Assembly: GCA_964367645.1 (NCBI GenBank)
Contig: CAYIYN010000013.1
Span: 1-23,243, forward strand
Source: RGIG4097 sp964367645
Lineage (GTDB): Bacteria > Bacillota > Clostridia > Christensenellales > CAG-917
Reading direction: 5' to 3'
DNA: 23,243 bases
Part shown: positions 15,001-22,671 of the stretch, piece by piece
How the letters are laid out: each line of letters begins with the position of its first letter
Position numbering within the stretch: the stretch's first letter is position 1
Notes under the pieces: model-generated
The model's database searches: none
What the model was told of the DNA's origin: nothing
What the model saw: the letters and a program-made list of their open reading frames with translations, nothing else
Position numbers and translations under genes: made by a program

Positions 15001-17564
15001 TCGATAGTTCTAAGGCTACCCACAGGGATAACGATGTTGGTAATCTTGTCGCAGTTTACGCCGCTGAAAGCGCGCGAGGCAATGACTTCTACGTCGGACG
15101 GCAAAGTTACAACGGTGCTCTTGCCCGTGTAAGCAGCAAGAATTTTGTTGACTACAACAAAACCGTCACTGATGTAAACGTCGTCACCTTGTTCGTTAAG
15201 ATTGCTGCGCACCCAAAGAGTATCGGAGAACGCCTTTGTGCCGACGTTTGTTATTGCCGTGGCATTTTCAAAGTTAATAGTTGTAATTTTGCTTGCGCCG
15301 CTGAATGCGCCGGGAGCGATTATCGTCACGGTTCCGGGAATGGTGGCGGAAGTATCCGCTGCTATGCCTAAGAATCGATAGTAGATTGAACCGATTTGCA
15401 AGAATTTGGTTTCATCAATGGGAGTTGACGCGTTGTCGGCAGGGGCAGTTGAAATATACTTTGTGTTGTTGAACGCGGCAGAACCGACATAATTTAAGGC
15501 GGAATCTTCGCCAACCGTCACCGATTCGAGATTGATGCAGTTGTAGAATGCATAGTCTTCCACCCTTTCGATTCCGGAACCCAAAACTATGCTCTCAAGA
15601 GCAGTTATGCCTTTGAAAGCCGCAGGAGCGATGCTCTTTACGTTTTGTAGTAACGCGGAGTCGGTGTCTATATTCACCGTGCCGTCTTCACCCACTACGC
15701 TGTTGTATTTGACAAGCACATTGCCGACGACAACAAAGTCATCGCTGTGTTCGTTGAGCCAAGACGTTGAAACAAATGCATCTTCGCCGACGTACGTAAT
15801 TTCGCCGCTCACAGGAGCGTCCACTATGCGCAGAGCAGGGCAATAAGCGAATGCCTTGTCGCCTATCGTTCTCAAATTGGTTGCACCGCTGGCGTCAATC
15901 TTAAACAGGGATTTAAGGTTCATGCCCGCTTCTTTGCCAAATTCTGAAATGACAACGGTAGAATTTTGATATCTCGCACTTGCCGGAACGACCAACGTGC
16001 TTACAGAAGTATCCTTAACTTTGTTTATGCGCAAAGTGCCGTCGGCTTTTTTGGAAAAATCATACAAATATGAGAAATATGAATCACGTTGTGCCGAGGT
16101 TAAATCTTGTTTTAAATCCCACTTTGCATAAAGCACTATGTCGTCGTTAACTTTGAAGGTTGACTGATTTTCGGGTGTGATAACCGCTGCGCTTTCATAA
16201 ATGGAAGACGAATACCAGCCCGTCAAATCATAATAACCGCCCTTTGATAATGCAGAGAACAAATCTGCTGCGTTCAAATTTATGATGGTTTCGGAATTGG
16301 CAAGAGGTTTCATCGCCGCTACGTAATCCGACAAATTGTCGCCGTACGATAAGCTCGTGAATGTAATTTTGAAAGGCTCGTTGGTGTGAAGGTTCGCTGT
16401 GTAATTCTCGTCATAGCCTTCTTCACCCGGCAAATATCCCTTGTAATAATTGGCAATTATATCTGTTTGAGTCTTTCCGTCAAGCCCTGCGCCGACGGCA
16501 TTTGTATCAATCAAACCGCCCATCAAAACGTAAGTTACGGAATAAGTGCGAACAGTCCATCTTCCATAAAGGCGTATGGTCTGATCACCAATTTTGGTGT
16601 TGAAGTTCCAGATGTCACCGCCCGTCCTGTCAGTAAACCAGCCGGCAAAGGTGTAGCCTTGGAAAGTCGCAAAATCAGAAACTGCGGGACGTGCTGCGAC
16701 GCCGGTGAAGGATGCCACATTTATGTCCCAAGTTTTGGATGTGACCACTGCCCCTTCGGCAGGTGTCCATGTATCTTCTATTTCGGAGGGTAAGTTGAGG
16801 TCGTAATATACTTTGGTAACGTTGTCGGTCCAACCGGCGGACAAAGTTGTGTCGGCATTGAACACAATGCTGCTGCTGCTTGAATTGTAACTGCCAAGCG
16901 AAGACAAAGCCTTACCTGATAAAGTCATAGGCAAATCGGAAACCAGTTGACTCCAAGAATAAGTGCTGCCTTTTGCTATTTTTACGCTTGCAACGCCGTT
17001 CGTTGTAGAACCGAAATGCGCGGTTCCGCCGTTTAATGTCACCGAAAGCGTTATCCATTCCACCGCGGTTCTTTCTTTAAGGTGAATTGCAAAAGAACCT
17101 TCTACGTATTGCTTGCGCATAAGCGAACCGCTTTCCGCCTCGGCATTGTATTGCGGATTATTGATGCGCACAAATACCATATCGTGTCCGGCAGAATCCA
17201 AAACATCGGGGTTGGTGACGATATTTCTAGTTAATGCGGTGCCTACACCTGCGGAATATGTATACGTTTTCTTTCCGCTTGCGTCGACGTTGGTTATGCG
17301 GTAAACAATGTGATATTCAATATTTGAAAGATTAAATTCGTCAACATAGATGCTTTTGAACACCGACGGTGACTGTGTCAAATAAGAGAACGACAGATAT
17401 GCCGCTTCGCCATCGGGTTCGGTTGTTGTCGGCACCTCCCCGCTTCCGTCGATATTACTCGGCGGCTTGTATTGCAGTCCCGTCGAGCCAGAGCACGCCG
17501 CAAGTATGCCCGCAAGCATTACCGCAAGCGCGATAATAAGTAATAACTTCACCGATTTTCTCAT
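12048..17564 (-). CDS. Giant BspA-like leucine-rich-repeat surface lipoprotein
   Basis: 1838 residues. Signal peptide with lipobox LAA-Cys24, so it is anchored to the outer face of the membrane. Order: a beta-rich N-terminal part; one or two InlB/Listeria-Bacteroides-type repeats (FAGWFTDRTGGDIWNF near 306-321, then a related one ending LYAKWD near 478-483); a BspA-type LRR_5 block at about 560-870; an Ig-like region near 1055-1145; a short LRR block near 1260-1340; and a final LRR block at 1590-1735 with repeated AFYGCTSL-type units. No LPXTG or SLH anchor is seen. Such proteins often bind host or bacterial surfaces, but the ligand here is unknown. GGAGG and a SigA promoter precede the ATG. 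Confidence 0.88.
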   Translation of the reverse strand: MRKSVKLLLIIALAVMLAGILAACSGSTGLQYKPPSNIDGSGEVPTTTEPDGEAAYLSFSYLTQSPSVFKSIYVDEFNLSNIEYHIVYRITNVDASGKKTYTYSAGVGTALTRNIVTNPDVLDSAGHDMVFVRINNPQYNAEAESGSLMRKQYVEGSFAIHLKERTAVEWITLSVTLNGGTAHFGSTTNGVASVKIAKGSTYSWSQLVSDLPMTLSGKALSSLGSYNSSSSSIVFNADTTLSAGWTDNVTKVYYDLNLPSEIEDTWTPAEGAVVTSKTWDINVASFTGVAARPAVSDFATFQGYTFAGWFTDRTGGDIWNFNTKIGDQTIRLYGRWTVRTYSVTYVLMGGLIDTNAVGAGLDGKTQTDIIANYYKGYLPGEEGYDENYTANLHTNEPFKITFTSLSYGDNLSDYVAAMKPLANSETIINLNAADLFSALSKGGYYDLTGWYSSSIYESAAVITPENQSTFKVNDDIVLYAKWDLKQDLTSAQRDSYFSYLYDFSKKADGTLRINKVKDTSVSTLVVPASARYQNSTVVISEFGKEAGMNLKSLFKIDASGATNLRTIGDKAFAYCPALRIVDAPVSGEITYVGEDAFVSTSWLNEHSDDFVVVGNVLVKYNSVVGEDGTVNIDTDSALLQNVKSIAPAAFKGITALESIVLGSGIERVEDYAFYNCINLESVTVGEDSALNYVGSAAFNNTKYISTAPADNASTPIDETKFLQIGSIYYRFLGIAADTSATIPGTVTIIAPGAFSGASKITTINFENATAITNVGTKAFSDTLWVRSNLNEQGDDVYISDGFVVVNKILAAYTGKSTVVTLPSDVEVIASRAFSGVNCDKITNIVIPVGSLRTIETEAFYGASMLNGITFTDATEDVLDINFKNNALAGSTGVLVGNATIYLYTAPYVKATETAVETDSTALKSWKSLKSTYPNIFQTVYTVKAELTSVIPTKYLNSGTDIVFAAGSESNYWASIPASDGTYHSILNESKTAIIDGVSVTRSDGITLIEDMPISDFALTASSGTVGADKSFAFSRSDGNNGDTVIGKAYAYSVYSAVTSVWISDEENGEEAPLPTFFTSQTKMPTDGIYLVCNLANGQKISYSPDSLNVTYSGYTSSATSGVLTFNVDYYGLVTKTVTAAYTVKRPANKTLEQYTSFTLPLNATASDYYANVQLLVTKEDGSVYAIGLNKAEIIDAENIGNATAPTITIPTDTLGYHYVGVRLKSTEKVVFCKLLYSVILTSDASKFSYGILDEELKTAAVTGVINSYGSTIVIPDKVTLSLTGQLSNEGTEYTVVSIANEAFKNRIKLEYIYIPISVTTIGESAFEGCTALKQVRSFVVQSSETAPAIEFSTGTDRQYMVTSENSVLSGNVTITGLAANAPDEVVVPSTLKYSITLVGTDNCENYVDFTCTVDYSATAFAGYRGVLWLPDTVLNRDFGATLTDCTVSYYGASSGKTPSAANVFTIPKYATPDNLAGVTNGSVAIISNAIISVTEGVIIIPGSLSGNANNIDYNYAVTAVNEAAFAGIFDNGCRNIFLPNTLIEFEGTVSDMYAGHDVIVEGETEYVARHVYDVNNDVIMAPSDKFSAYVETIERKAFYGCTSLQSLDFNTNGSNALLSVIGDSAFANCTSMEKLDLSGTVVQEIENDTFNGCTGLKSVTLPEVTTVIGNSAFYGCTSIDTFDGMYAVEVIGNYAFYGCSSLESIIIRNYSLTATGSNAFANSRAQTVLWLTNLEIARTITTDNYGGLLNAAQYVFIPTASDAPTASFSANFELLTGAQGTFVPRLDPLGNIIYNADSVAENLSFYGQTLTFGAANMITVTDPYSGETLSVYVYKAKA

Positions 17565-17603
17565 AGTCTACGCCTCCGCGCGTTAATATACCAATACGAC
17601 TAT

Positions 17604-17633
17604 AATATATCACGCAAGCGCGCGTCGTGTCAA
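17604..17633 (-). promoter_or_regulatory. SigA promoter of the LRR lipoprotein operon
   Basis: On the minus strand a perfect TTGACA (17628-17633), 18-bp spacer, TATATT (17604-17609), with an extended -10 TGA in front. Confidence 0.8.
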
Positions 17634-17672
17634 CATTAAATATTTGTGCTCGGGACAATCCCCAAATGAAAC

Positions 17673-17703
17673 AAAAAAAACGCCGCCTCAGCGCCGTTTT
17701 TTT
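17673..17703 (-). terminator. Terminator after the acyltransferase gene
   Basis: AAAAAAACG-CGC / GCG-CGTTTTTTT with loop TGAG and one internal mismatch. T runs on both strands make it bidirectional. It isolates the acyltransferase gene from the lipoprotein promoter. A second hairpin, ACTGTGA / TCACAGT (17730-17752), overlaps the acyltransferase stop. Confidence 0.8.
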
Positions 17704-17745
17704 CAACAGTCTCAACTTATAAGCTGAAAACTGTGAGCAGAAAAA

Positions 17746-19098
17746 TCACAGTTCTCCCCTTTCCCTTGCAAATTCTTCAATCGCGAGAGAGTATTTTGTG
17801 GCGGCAAGATGTGAAGCAAACATCAATCTGTAAGTGTGCTTTTCGTCGTAGATATCAAGCGACGAACCCGGAATGTTTGCGATTGTAACAAAGTGTTTTG
17901 TAGGAAATGTCAGTTTTTTGAACGCATCCTCGACAGGTTCTTTTTCGCCCTGAGCGGAGTTGACGTCATAATTCATATCGCCGATTTTGTATTCCGCATT
18001 AACACATATCGGTCTATAGTCCATAGAGGAAATGAATTCAATCTTGTCACGGTCAAGCGTCAAAGTGCCCTGAGTCCCGAAATGATAGCCGTTTTTGGTT
18101 TCGTTTTCAAGAAACAGATTGACGTTTTCGGACAGTTTGAACTCAGGACTTTTAATCTCCTCAGCGACAAACGCTCTTTCTTCGTCAAACCACAAATCTA
18201 TTCTCTTTGGACAAATACTGTCCTCTCCAACGGGAACCAATCCGCCCGTATCCGGATATTTTACGGTATTTCCGCATTCTAAGCAGGTAAGTATGTCGTC
18301 CTTTGCCACAATTTTAAACTCTGAACCGCATTTCGGGCAACGGTATAAAAGCCTTTCCAGACCTTCTGCATAGCATTTCCCCTTGAAACGCAGACCCGAT
18401 TCAAGATGATAAATATGCTCGTTGTGGTCGAGTGCTTTTTGCACTTTTTCCATCATCAAATCGGACGGAATTTCTTTGACTTCTTCTTTCGTAAACAACA
18501 TCTCACACGTGCATACCACTTTGCCCGTTCTGGCTGTGTGCGCCCACTTCGGACGAGTCAGTCCCGCGCCGTTGGTTATTATGGTGCCAACCGGATAGCC
18601 CAGCCATTTAATAAGCCTAACGATTGAAAAAGGCATAATACCGGTCTTCCCTTCGGCAGATACTTTGCCTTCAGGACAAATTATAACGGAAATCCCTGAA
18701 TCTAAATAACGTTTTATGTTTTTAATACAGGTATAATCAGAAAAATATTGTTTTTTCGTGATGGCGTGATAGCCTTTTATGACCGTTGCGAAAATCGGTG
18801 TGGAATACATCATATTTTCCGCTACGACAAAACTCACCTTTTTGAAGAAGAGCGGCGCGGTAAAATACGCAAAATCCAATGGTGAGGTGTGATTGCACAA
18901 CACTAGCATAGGCCCTTTCTTTTTTTGCTCGCGAAAAGCCTCGCTTTTTACGGAGTGCGCTCTAAAACGCATTCCGAGAACTTTACAGACAAAATACAAC
19001 AGGCAATAGTGTTTCCACGACCATATTTTTTTCATATCTTCTTTTGACGGCTTTTTCTTTTGTACGTCTTCTAACGCTGTGTTTTCTGTCTTGTTCAT
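17746..19098 (-). CDS. PlsC-type acyltransferase with zinc ribbon and extra C-terminal domain
   Basis: 450 residues, nearly twice the length of a plain PlsC (1-acyl-glycerol-3-phosphate acyltransferase). The acyltransferase part has the HX4D motif NHTSPLD (His70, Asp75) and the CPEGK motif (Glu143-Gly144). A four-Cys zinc ribbon follows (C254, C257, C272, C275), then about 170 residues I do not recognise. A hydrophobic stretch near residues 30-43 may associate with the membrane. GGAG before ATG and a TATAAT promoter support the start. Acyl transfer to a lysophospholipid or related acceptor is likely. The exact acceptor is not. Confidence 0.8.
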   Translation of the reverse strand: MNKTENTALEDVQKKKPSKEDMKKIWSWKHYCLLYFVCKVLGMRFRAHSVKSEAFREQKKKGPMLVLCNHTSPLDFAYFTAPLFFKKVSFVVAENMMYSTPIFATVIKGYHAITKKQYFSDYTCIKNIKRYLDSGISVIICPEGKVSAEGKTGIMPFSIVRLIKWLGYPVGTIITNGAGLTRPKWAHTARTGKVVCTCEMLFTKEEVKEIPSDLMMEKVQKALDHNEHIYHLESGLRFKGKCYAEGLERLLYRCPKCGSEFKIVAKDDILTCLECGNTVKYPDTGGLVPVGEDSICPKRIDLWFDEERAFVAEEIKSPEFKLSENVNLFLENETKNGYHFGTQGTLTLDRDKIEFISSMDYRPICVNAEYKIGDMNYDVNSAQGEKEPVEDAFKKLTFPTKHFVTIANIPGSSLDIYDEKHTYRLMFASHLAATKYSLAIEEFARERGEL

Positions 19099-19124
19099 AA
19101 ATACTCCGAAAGTTTAATGTATTG

Positions 19125-19153
19125 ATTATACCTTCACAAAGCGTTTTTGTCAC
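19125..19153 (-). promoter_or_regulatory. SigA promoter of the acyltransferase gene
   Basis: GTGACA (19148-19153), 17-bp spacer, perfect TATAAT (19125-19130) on the minus strand, 27 bp before the ATG. Confidence 0.7.
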
Positions 19154-19253
19154 CTAATATGCGCGGAATTTTCCTTTTATAACTTTTTTCATCGGTCGTT
19201 TGCGTATTACCTGCACCCGTTTATTTGTATTTATTTACATTTAGATGATCAGT

Positions 19254-19279
19254 TTCGTTTTTTGCCTTCGTTTTTTGCC
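19254..19279. repeat. 13-bp tandem duplication
   Basis: TTCGTTTTTTGCC occurs twice in direct succession (19254-19266, 19267-19279). The rest of the 218-bp gap 19099-19316 holds the promoter at 19125-19153 and otherwise nothing I can name. No clear terminator for the ATPase gene is visible. Confidence 0.8.
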
Positions 19280-19316
19280 GTTATTTTCCTTAGAAACAAG
19301 TGTCCGTCTTTTACGC

Positions 19317-20369
19317 CTACGATTGCTTGCATATCTCAAATAATTCATTTTCGATTGCGTCACGAGCATCGTTAACCCCTTGAAAATTCATCGCAGATAT
19401 ATAAAACCTCTCAATTTCAAGATGATTCATTCTCGCTTGCGATAAGCAATCCACCGCTGCGCTTATTTCCGACGCAAGTCTGCTTTCCGATAACTCTGCT
19501 AGATATTTGTCGTACAACCCTTCATAAACGCTCAAGTCAACGATTTCGGACACTTCGTTTTTAAGGTGCCCTACGTCGGATACAACAGCAAAACTTTTAT
19601 ATACGACACCGCTCAGTTGTTCGGGTACTATCGGATTATGAAAACGCGTTGCTTCGGGCAAAAGCGCGGACAGTTGAGAAAAAAACGTTGCCAACGACGG
19701 CGGCCCGCCGCGCACCAAAATGATTTCTTTGTCGCGAAGATGGTCATAGAACGCTACCACACCGTTTGGTGTAATCGCATTGAAAAAAAGATCTCTCCCG
19801 TCTTCACGACACACTTGTTTGCTTAGCATCACACACTGCCTTTCACGTTCTCTGATTTGCTCTGCAAACGATGCCGCAAAGGCAACAACGGAGGGCTTAT
19901 CAAGGCTCGTTCCGTACACACTGTCAATTTCTTTTTTTATATAGAAACAGATGTTTAAGTGCTCATATGCGCGTGTATAACATCGTTTTTTGTTATTTAC
20001 GAGTTTCTCTATCTCTGTACGGTAAGGTGTTATCGACGCTTCGCAAATATGGTCGGCAAGGTTCACGATTTTTTCTTTTACGATTGGCATTTTCGGGTCG
20101 AAGAGATGGGGCGCGGTTGCATCCATCACCAGCAATTTTATGTCAGGTAAAAACACTCCGTCAAGGCTGTCAGGATCGCCAGAACAATACCATTCCTCGC
20201 GCTCGATTCCCCTTGCGCCGCATTCTCTGGAAATGTGTTTCATAAGAGAGCTTTTTCCCGTACCCGCACCGCCTTTTATGAGTATAGCCTTGTATGAAGC
20301 GTCGATTTCTCTTTCATAAAACCCATAATAACCTACGGCGGTGTTGCCGCCTAAAAAATAACGTTGCAT
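19317..20369 (-). CDS. P-loop ATPase of the PRK06851-like family, unknown role
   Basis: 350 residues. Opens with YFLGGNTAVGYYGFYE and a perfect Walker A GGAGTGKS (33-40). CSGDPDSLDGV and VMDATAPH (81-88) are typical of a widespread but uncharacterised Firmicute ATPase family that, from memory, has two P-loop halves. The second half here has GGPPSLAT (221-228) where a Walker A is expected, so that site seems dead. GGGAGG before ATG supports the start. The gene is divergent from dpaA, and a SigK-like promoter in its leader hints at sporulation. The family name is from recognition of the N-terminal pattern. Confidence 0.75.
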   Translation of the reverse strand: MQRYFLGGNTAVGYYGFYEREIDASYKAILIKGGAGTGKSSLMKHISRECGARGIEREEWYCSGDPDSLDGVFLPDIKLLVMDATAPHLFDPKMPIVKEKIVNLADHICEASITPYRTEIEKLVNNKKRCYTRAYEHLNICFYIKKEIDSVYGTSLDKPSVVAFAASFAEQIRERERQCVMLSKQVCREDGRDLFFNAITPNGVVAFYDHLRDKEIILVRGGPPSLATFFSQLSALLPEATRFHNPIVPEQLSGVVYKSFAVVSDVGHLKNEVSEIVDLSVYEGLYDKYLAELSESRLASEISAAVDCLSQARMNHLEIERFYISAMNFQGVNDARDAIENELFEICKQS

Positions 20370-20383
20370 AATTTCCTCCCTTC

Positions 20384-20411
20384 TAACCTATGAGTTTTCA
20401 ATCTTTTAAGT
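20384..20411 (-). promoter_or_regulatory. Possible SigK-type sporulation promoter of the ATPase gene
   Basis: On the minus strand CATAGGTTA (20384-20392) fits the SigK -10 pattern CATANNNTA exactly, with AC (20410-20411) 17 bp upstream as the -35. The leader would be very short and the start close to the ribosome site, so this is tentative. Confidence 0.35.
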
Positions 20412-20462
20412 AACGGTGAACAGCGCGCCTCAACATTGAATATGATACGGTATGGAGGCATT

Positions 20463-21188
20463 ATGGCATCGTTCGTAATTCATCAGACAGACGAAAGAAT
20501 GTTTCTGCTCGCAGCAGAACTTTCACAAGTATTTCCTGCCGTTTACACGCACATATACGCGCCCAACATCGTTCTATCGGCAAAGCATATCGCTGAGATT
20601 GTCACCGGAAGCAACGTTATCGGAGGAAAAGCCGACGCTGAGGCTACCGCTCTCATGAACTCAATGGATATAACGCGATTTGATATGTCATCCGATGAAG
20701 CGTTTTTATCCGTCAACAGCAGATTGACCGCGGAAGGCGCGCTCGTTGTCCTCCTTGAACATAGTATGCTGTCTTTGAATGACCTTAATGCGCTCGTAAT
20801 CGGGTTTGGGCGCACAGGTGCGGCTCTTTCCAGAATATTAAAAGATGTCGGCGTAAAATCGCTTACAGTGGCTTCAGAAGGGGCAAAGCGGCCTGCGGGC
20901 GCATTTGCCGACAAGGTTATCGACTTAAACGAATTTGACTTTTCGCCCTACGATGCGGTGTTCAACACCGTACCCAAAAAAATAATTGACGACAAAGAAG
21001 TGCTGACAATGAAAGAAGGCACGGTCTATATTGACCTCGCATCCACTCCGGGACTATCCCTCTGTTTTGCAAAATATATAGGCATAGATGCGGAAATATA
21101 TCCTGCACTTCCCGCAAAAACCGCACCTTTAAGCGCGGCACGAGCGATAAAAAATTATATAATAGACCACGTCGTCACGTCGGAATAA
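20463..21188 (+). CDS. dpaA: Dipicolinate synthase subunit A, short N terminus
   Basis: 241 residues from the ATG at 20463, which has GGAGG four bases upstream. An in-frame TTG at 20436 lacks support. With DpaB it makes dipicolinic acid from dihydrodipicolinate in the mother cell for the spore core. The C-terminal Rossmann domain with VIGFGRTGAALSR (112-124), NTVPKKII and DLASTPG matches B. subtilis SpoVFA. The N-terminal domain is about 40 residues shorter than in SpoVFA (about 297 residues in all). dpaB follows after 10 bp. Its presence indicates an endospore former. Confidence 0.9.
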   Translation: MASFVIHQTDERMFLLAAELSQVFPAVYTHIYAPNIVLSAKHIAEIVTGSNVIGGKADAEATALMNSMDITRFDMSSDEAFLSVNSRLTAEGALVVLLEHSMLSLNDLNALVIGFGRTGAALSRILKDVGVKSLTVASEGAKRPAGAFADKVIDLNEFDFSPYDAVFNTVPKKIIDDKEVLTMKEGTVYIDLASTPGLSLCFAKYIGIDAEIYPALPAKTAPLSAARAIKNYIIDHVVTSE

Positions 21189-21198
21189 CGGAGAAACA

Positions 21199-21765
21199 AT
21201 GAAAAAAATAGGACTTTGCATAACAGGCTCGTTTTGTACGTTTCATCGGTTGCTGTCAGCCGTTGACGAATTGATAGCCGCCAATTACGATATAACGACG
21301 ATACTCAGTTACAACGTTTCTCAACTGGACACGCGCTTTTTTTCTGCGGCGGATTTTGAAAAAGAAATTGAAATAAGAACGGGCAAAAAGCCCATCAAAG
21401 ATATAGTAACTGCAGAACCTATCGGAACTAATGCCAATTTGGAATTGATGCTCGTCGCGCCCTGCACGGGAAACACGCTTGCCAAAATCGCACACGGAAT
21501 CACCGATACGCCCGTGACGATGGCTGTAAAAGCAACGCTTAGAAACAACCGACCCGTATTACTCTCCGTGTCTTCAAACGACGCTCTTGGCGCAAACGCG
21601 AAAAATTTGGGCATTCTGATGAACACCAAAAATATCTATTTCGTTCCCTTCGGGCAAGACAATCCGTGTGTTAAATCAAACAGTTTGATAGCCGACCTTT
21701 CAAAAATAGTACCTGCTTGCAACGCTGCTCTGGAAAGCAAACAACTTCAGCCTCTACTAAACTGA
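21199..21765 (+). CDS. dpaB: Dipicolinate synthase subunit B (flavoprotein)
   Basis: 188 residues, normal length for the flavoprotein-fold partner of DpaA (SpoVFB). Strongly family-like segments: GLCITGSFCTF (5-15), APCTGNTLAKIA, RNNRPVLLSVSSNDALG, TKNIYFVPFGQDNP and KQLQPLL at the end. GGAG six bases before ATG supports the start. Ten bp after dpaA, same operon, ended by the large hairpin at 21847-21953. Expression late in sporulation is expected, but I could not find a convincing SigK site in front of dpaA. Confidence 0.95.
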   Translation: MKKIGLCITGSFCTFHRLLSAVDELIAANYDITTILSYNVSQLDTRFFSAADFEKEIEIRTGKKPIKDIVTAEPIGTNANLELMLVAPCTGNTLAKIAHGITDTPVTMAVKATLRNNRPVLLSVSSNDALGANAKNLGILMNTKNIYFVPFGQDNPCVKSNSLIADLSKIVPACNAALESKQLQPLLN

Positions 21766-21846
21766 CAAATATTTATATCAATCGTTTAATGTTGCAGAAA
21801 AAACACTTTTTAGAACATTTATTCAGTATCCCAACAAAATCTGCAA

Positions 21847-21953
21847 TTTTGCGGGGCAAAAAAAAGCACCCTTTGCATGCCCCACGCTATCACTTATTCG
21901 GCATAAATCCGTTAGTGATAGCGCGGGGACCCCGCTTCGAGTGCCTTTTTGTC
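21847..21953. terminator. Large bidirectional terminator / palindromic element between dpaB and the lipoprotein gene
   Basis: Outer GCAC/GTGC (21866-21869, 21941-21944) flanked by A8 on the left and T5 on the right. Inside, CCCC/GGGG and a perfect 10-bp stem CGCTATCACT / AGTGATAGCG (21885-21894, 21914-21923) with an inner CGG/CCG. A further small hairpin, TTTTGC-GGG-GCAAAA, lies at 21847-21861. T runs on both strands serve both converging genes. It is far longer than an ordinary terminator and may be a dispersed repeat. Confidence 0.75.
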
Positions 21954-21964
21954 AAATTTATAAC

Positions 21965-22333
21965 TTATTTTGCATCCTTAATTGCCTGTTCAGTGCCAAC
22001 AAACACGGTTTTTAGACTTCTCTCCACACTATAACCGAAAACACCGCTTGCTTCTTTTACTTGCGCTTCATATTCTTTTGCGTCATCTGTGTTTTTAAAA
22101 CATACTATCGAAACAATATCTAACGTTGCGCCTTTAGCTGCGAAAACCGCCCATTTGACATCATAATCGCTATCTGTTTCCTCTTTTGCTTCCTCACCTT
22201 CCCAAGACTCGACCGTGTAGCCGGCTTTTTCAAGGCTCTCTACGTAAGTATCGGCATTACAAGCAGAAAGGCAAACACCGAATACCGCAATGATTGAAAT
22301 CACTGCAACTATACTAACAATTTTCTTTAACAT
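21965..22333 (-). CDS. Small lipoprotein, unknown function
   Basis: 122 residues. Signal peptide with two Lys at the N terminus, a hydrophobic core and lipobox LSA-Cys25, so a mature lipoprotein of about 98 residues on the outer membrane face. The mature part is acidic (EGEEAKEETDSDYD) and then has an alpha/beta pattern (WAVFAAKG, DIVSIVCFKNTDDAKEYEAQV) like small ferredoxin-like lipoproteins of Firmicutes. I do not recognise a named family. GGAGG seven bases before ATG fixes the start. Convergent with dpaB. Confidence 0.8.
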   Translation of the reverse strand: MLKKIVSIVAVISIIAVFGVCLSACNADTYVESLEKAGYTVESWEGEEAKEETDSDYDVKWAVFAAKGATLDIVSIVCFKNTDDAKEYEAQVKEASGVFGYSVERSLKTVFVGTEQAIKDAK

Positions 22334-22405
22334 AATAAAACCTCCAATGTAATTTTTATGTTTTTACTTAAAAACCGTAAAACAACTTAACTTTATCATT
22401 CACCA

Positions 22406-22424
22406 TTGAATAGCGCCTATTCAA
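22406..22424. promoter_or_regulatory. Perfect palindrome upstream of the small lipoprotein
   Basis: TTGAATAGCGCCTATTCAA has 8-bp perfect arms around three bases, 73 bp before the lipoprotein ATG. It may be an operator. Its half-sites resemble an ARG box but the spacing is 3 bp too long. I found no confident promoter beside it. Confidence 0.45.
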
Positions 22425-22551
22425 ATAAATACTTTACAAGCATAGAAAACATCGAATTTTGTCAAATATTTCATATGTTTGTACACTTCGTTGTTCTCCC
22501 CGCTCAAAAACATTTAACTTTAAGCATCTGAAACTCATTGGGTATTTGGCG

Positions 22552-22638
22552 ATGATAATCAGTTTTTGCACTGATTGCGGCGCGTTTTTTCACCGTAATG
22601 GCAAGCAGTACTTGACGTATTGCGAGGCGATAAGGTGA
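22552..22638 (+). pseudogene. Zinc-ribbon peptide, probably a gene fragment
   Basis: A 28-codon frame from ATG 22552 reads MIISFCTDCGAFFHRNGKQY and ends LTYCEAIR. The CxxC plus later YC pattern looks like the zinc site of DUF6076-type or similar phage/element proteins. In another frame a basic stretch (VRKTRRKHRIICKRTSTQV) follows directly, as if a frameshift had broken a longer protein. No ribosome site. The rest of 22334-22671 holds only the palindrome at 22406 and AT-rich sequence. Confidence 0.3.
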
Positions 22639-22671
22639 GAAAGACACGCCGGAAGCATCGCATAATATGCA

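Noticed and set aside
17455..17715. 86-codon minus-strand frame over the LRR lipoprotein start
   Set aside because: Shadow frame running through the terminator and promoter, with no ribosome site or protein character.
20444..20452. SigK -10 (GATACGGTA) for dpaA
   Set aside because: A start from here would fall at or after the ribosome site and the ATG. First base differs from CATANNNTA and no AC lies at proper spacing.
22406..22424. ARG box
   Set aside because: Half-sites TGAAT/ATTCA are present but the gap is 7 bp rather than 4, and no arginine gene follows.
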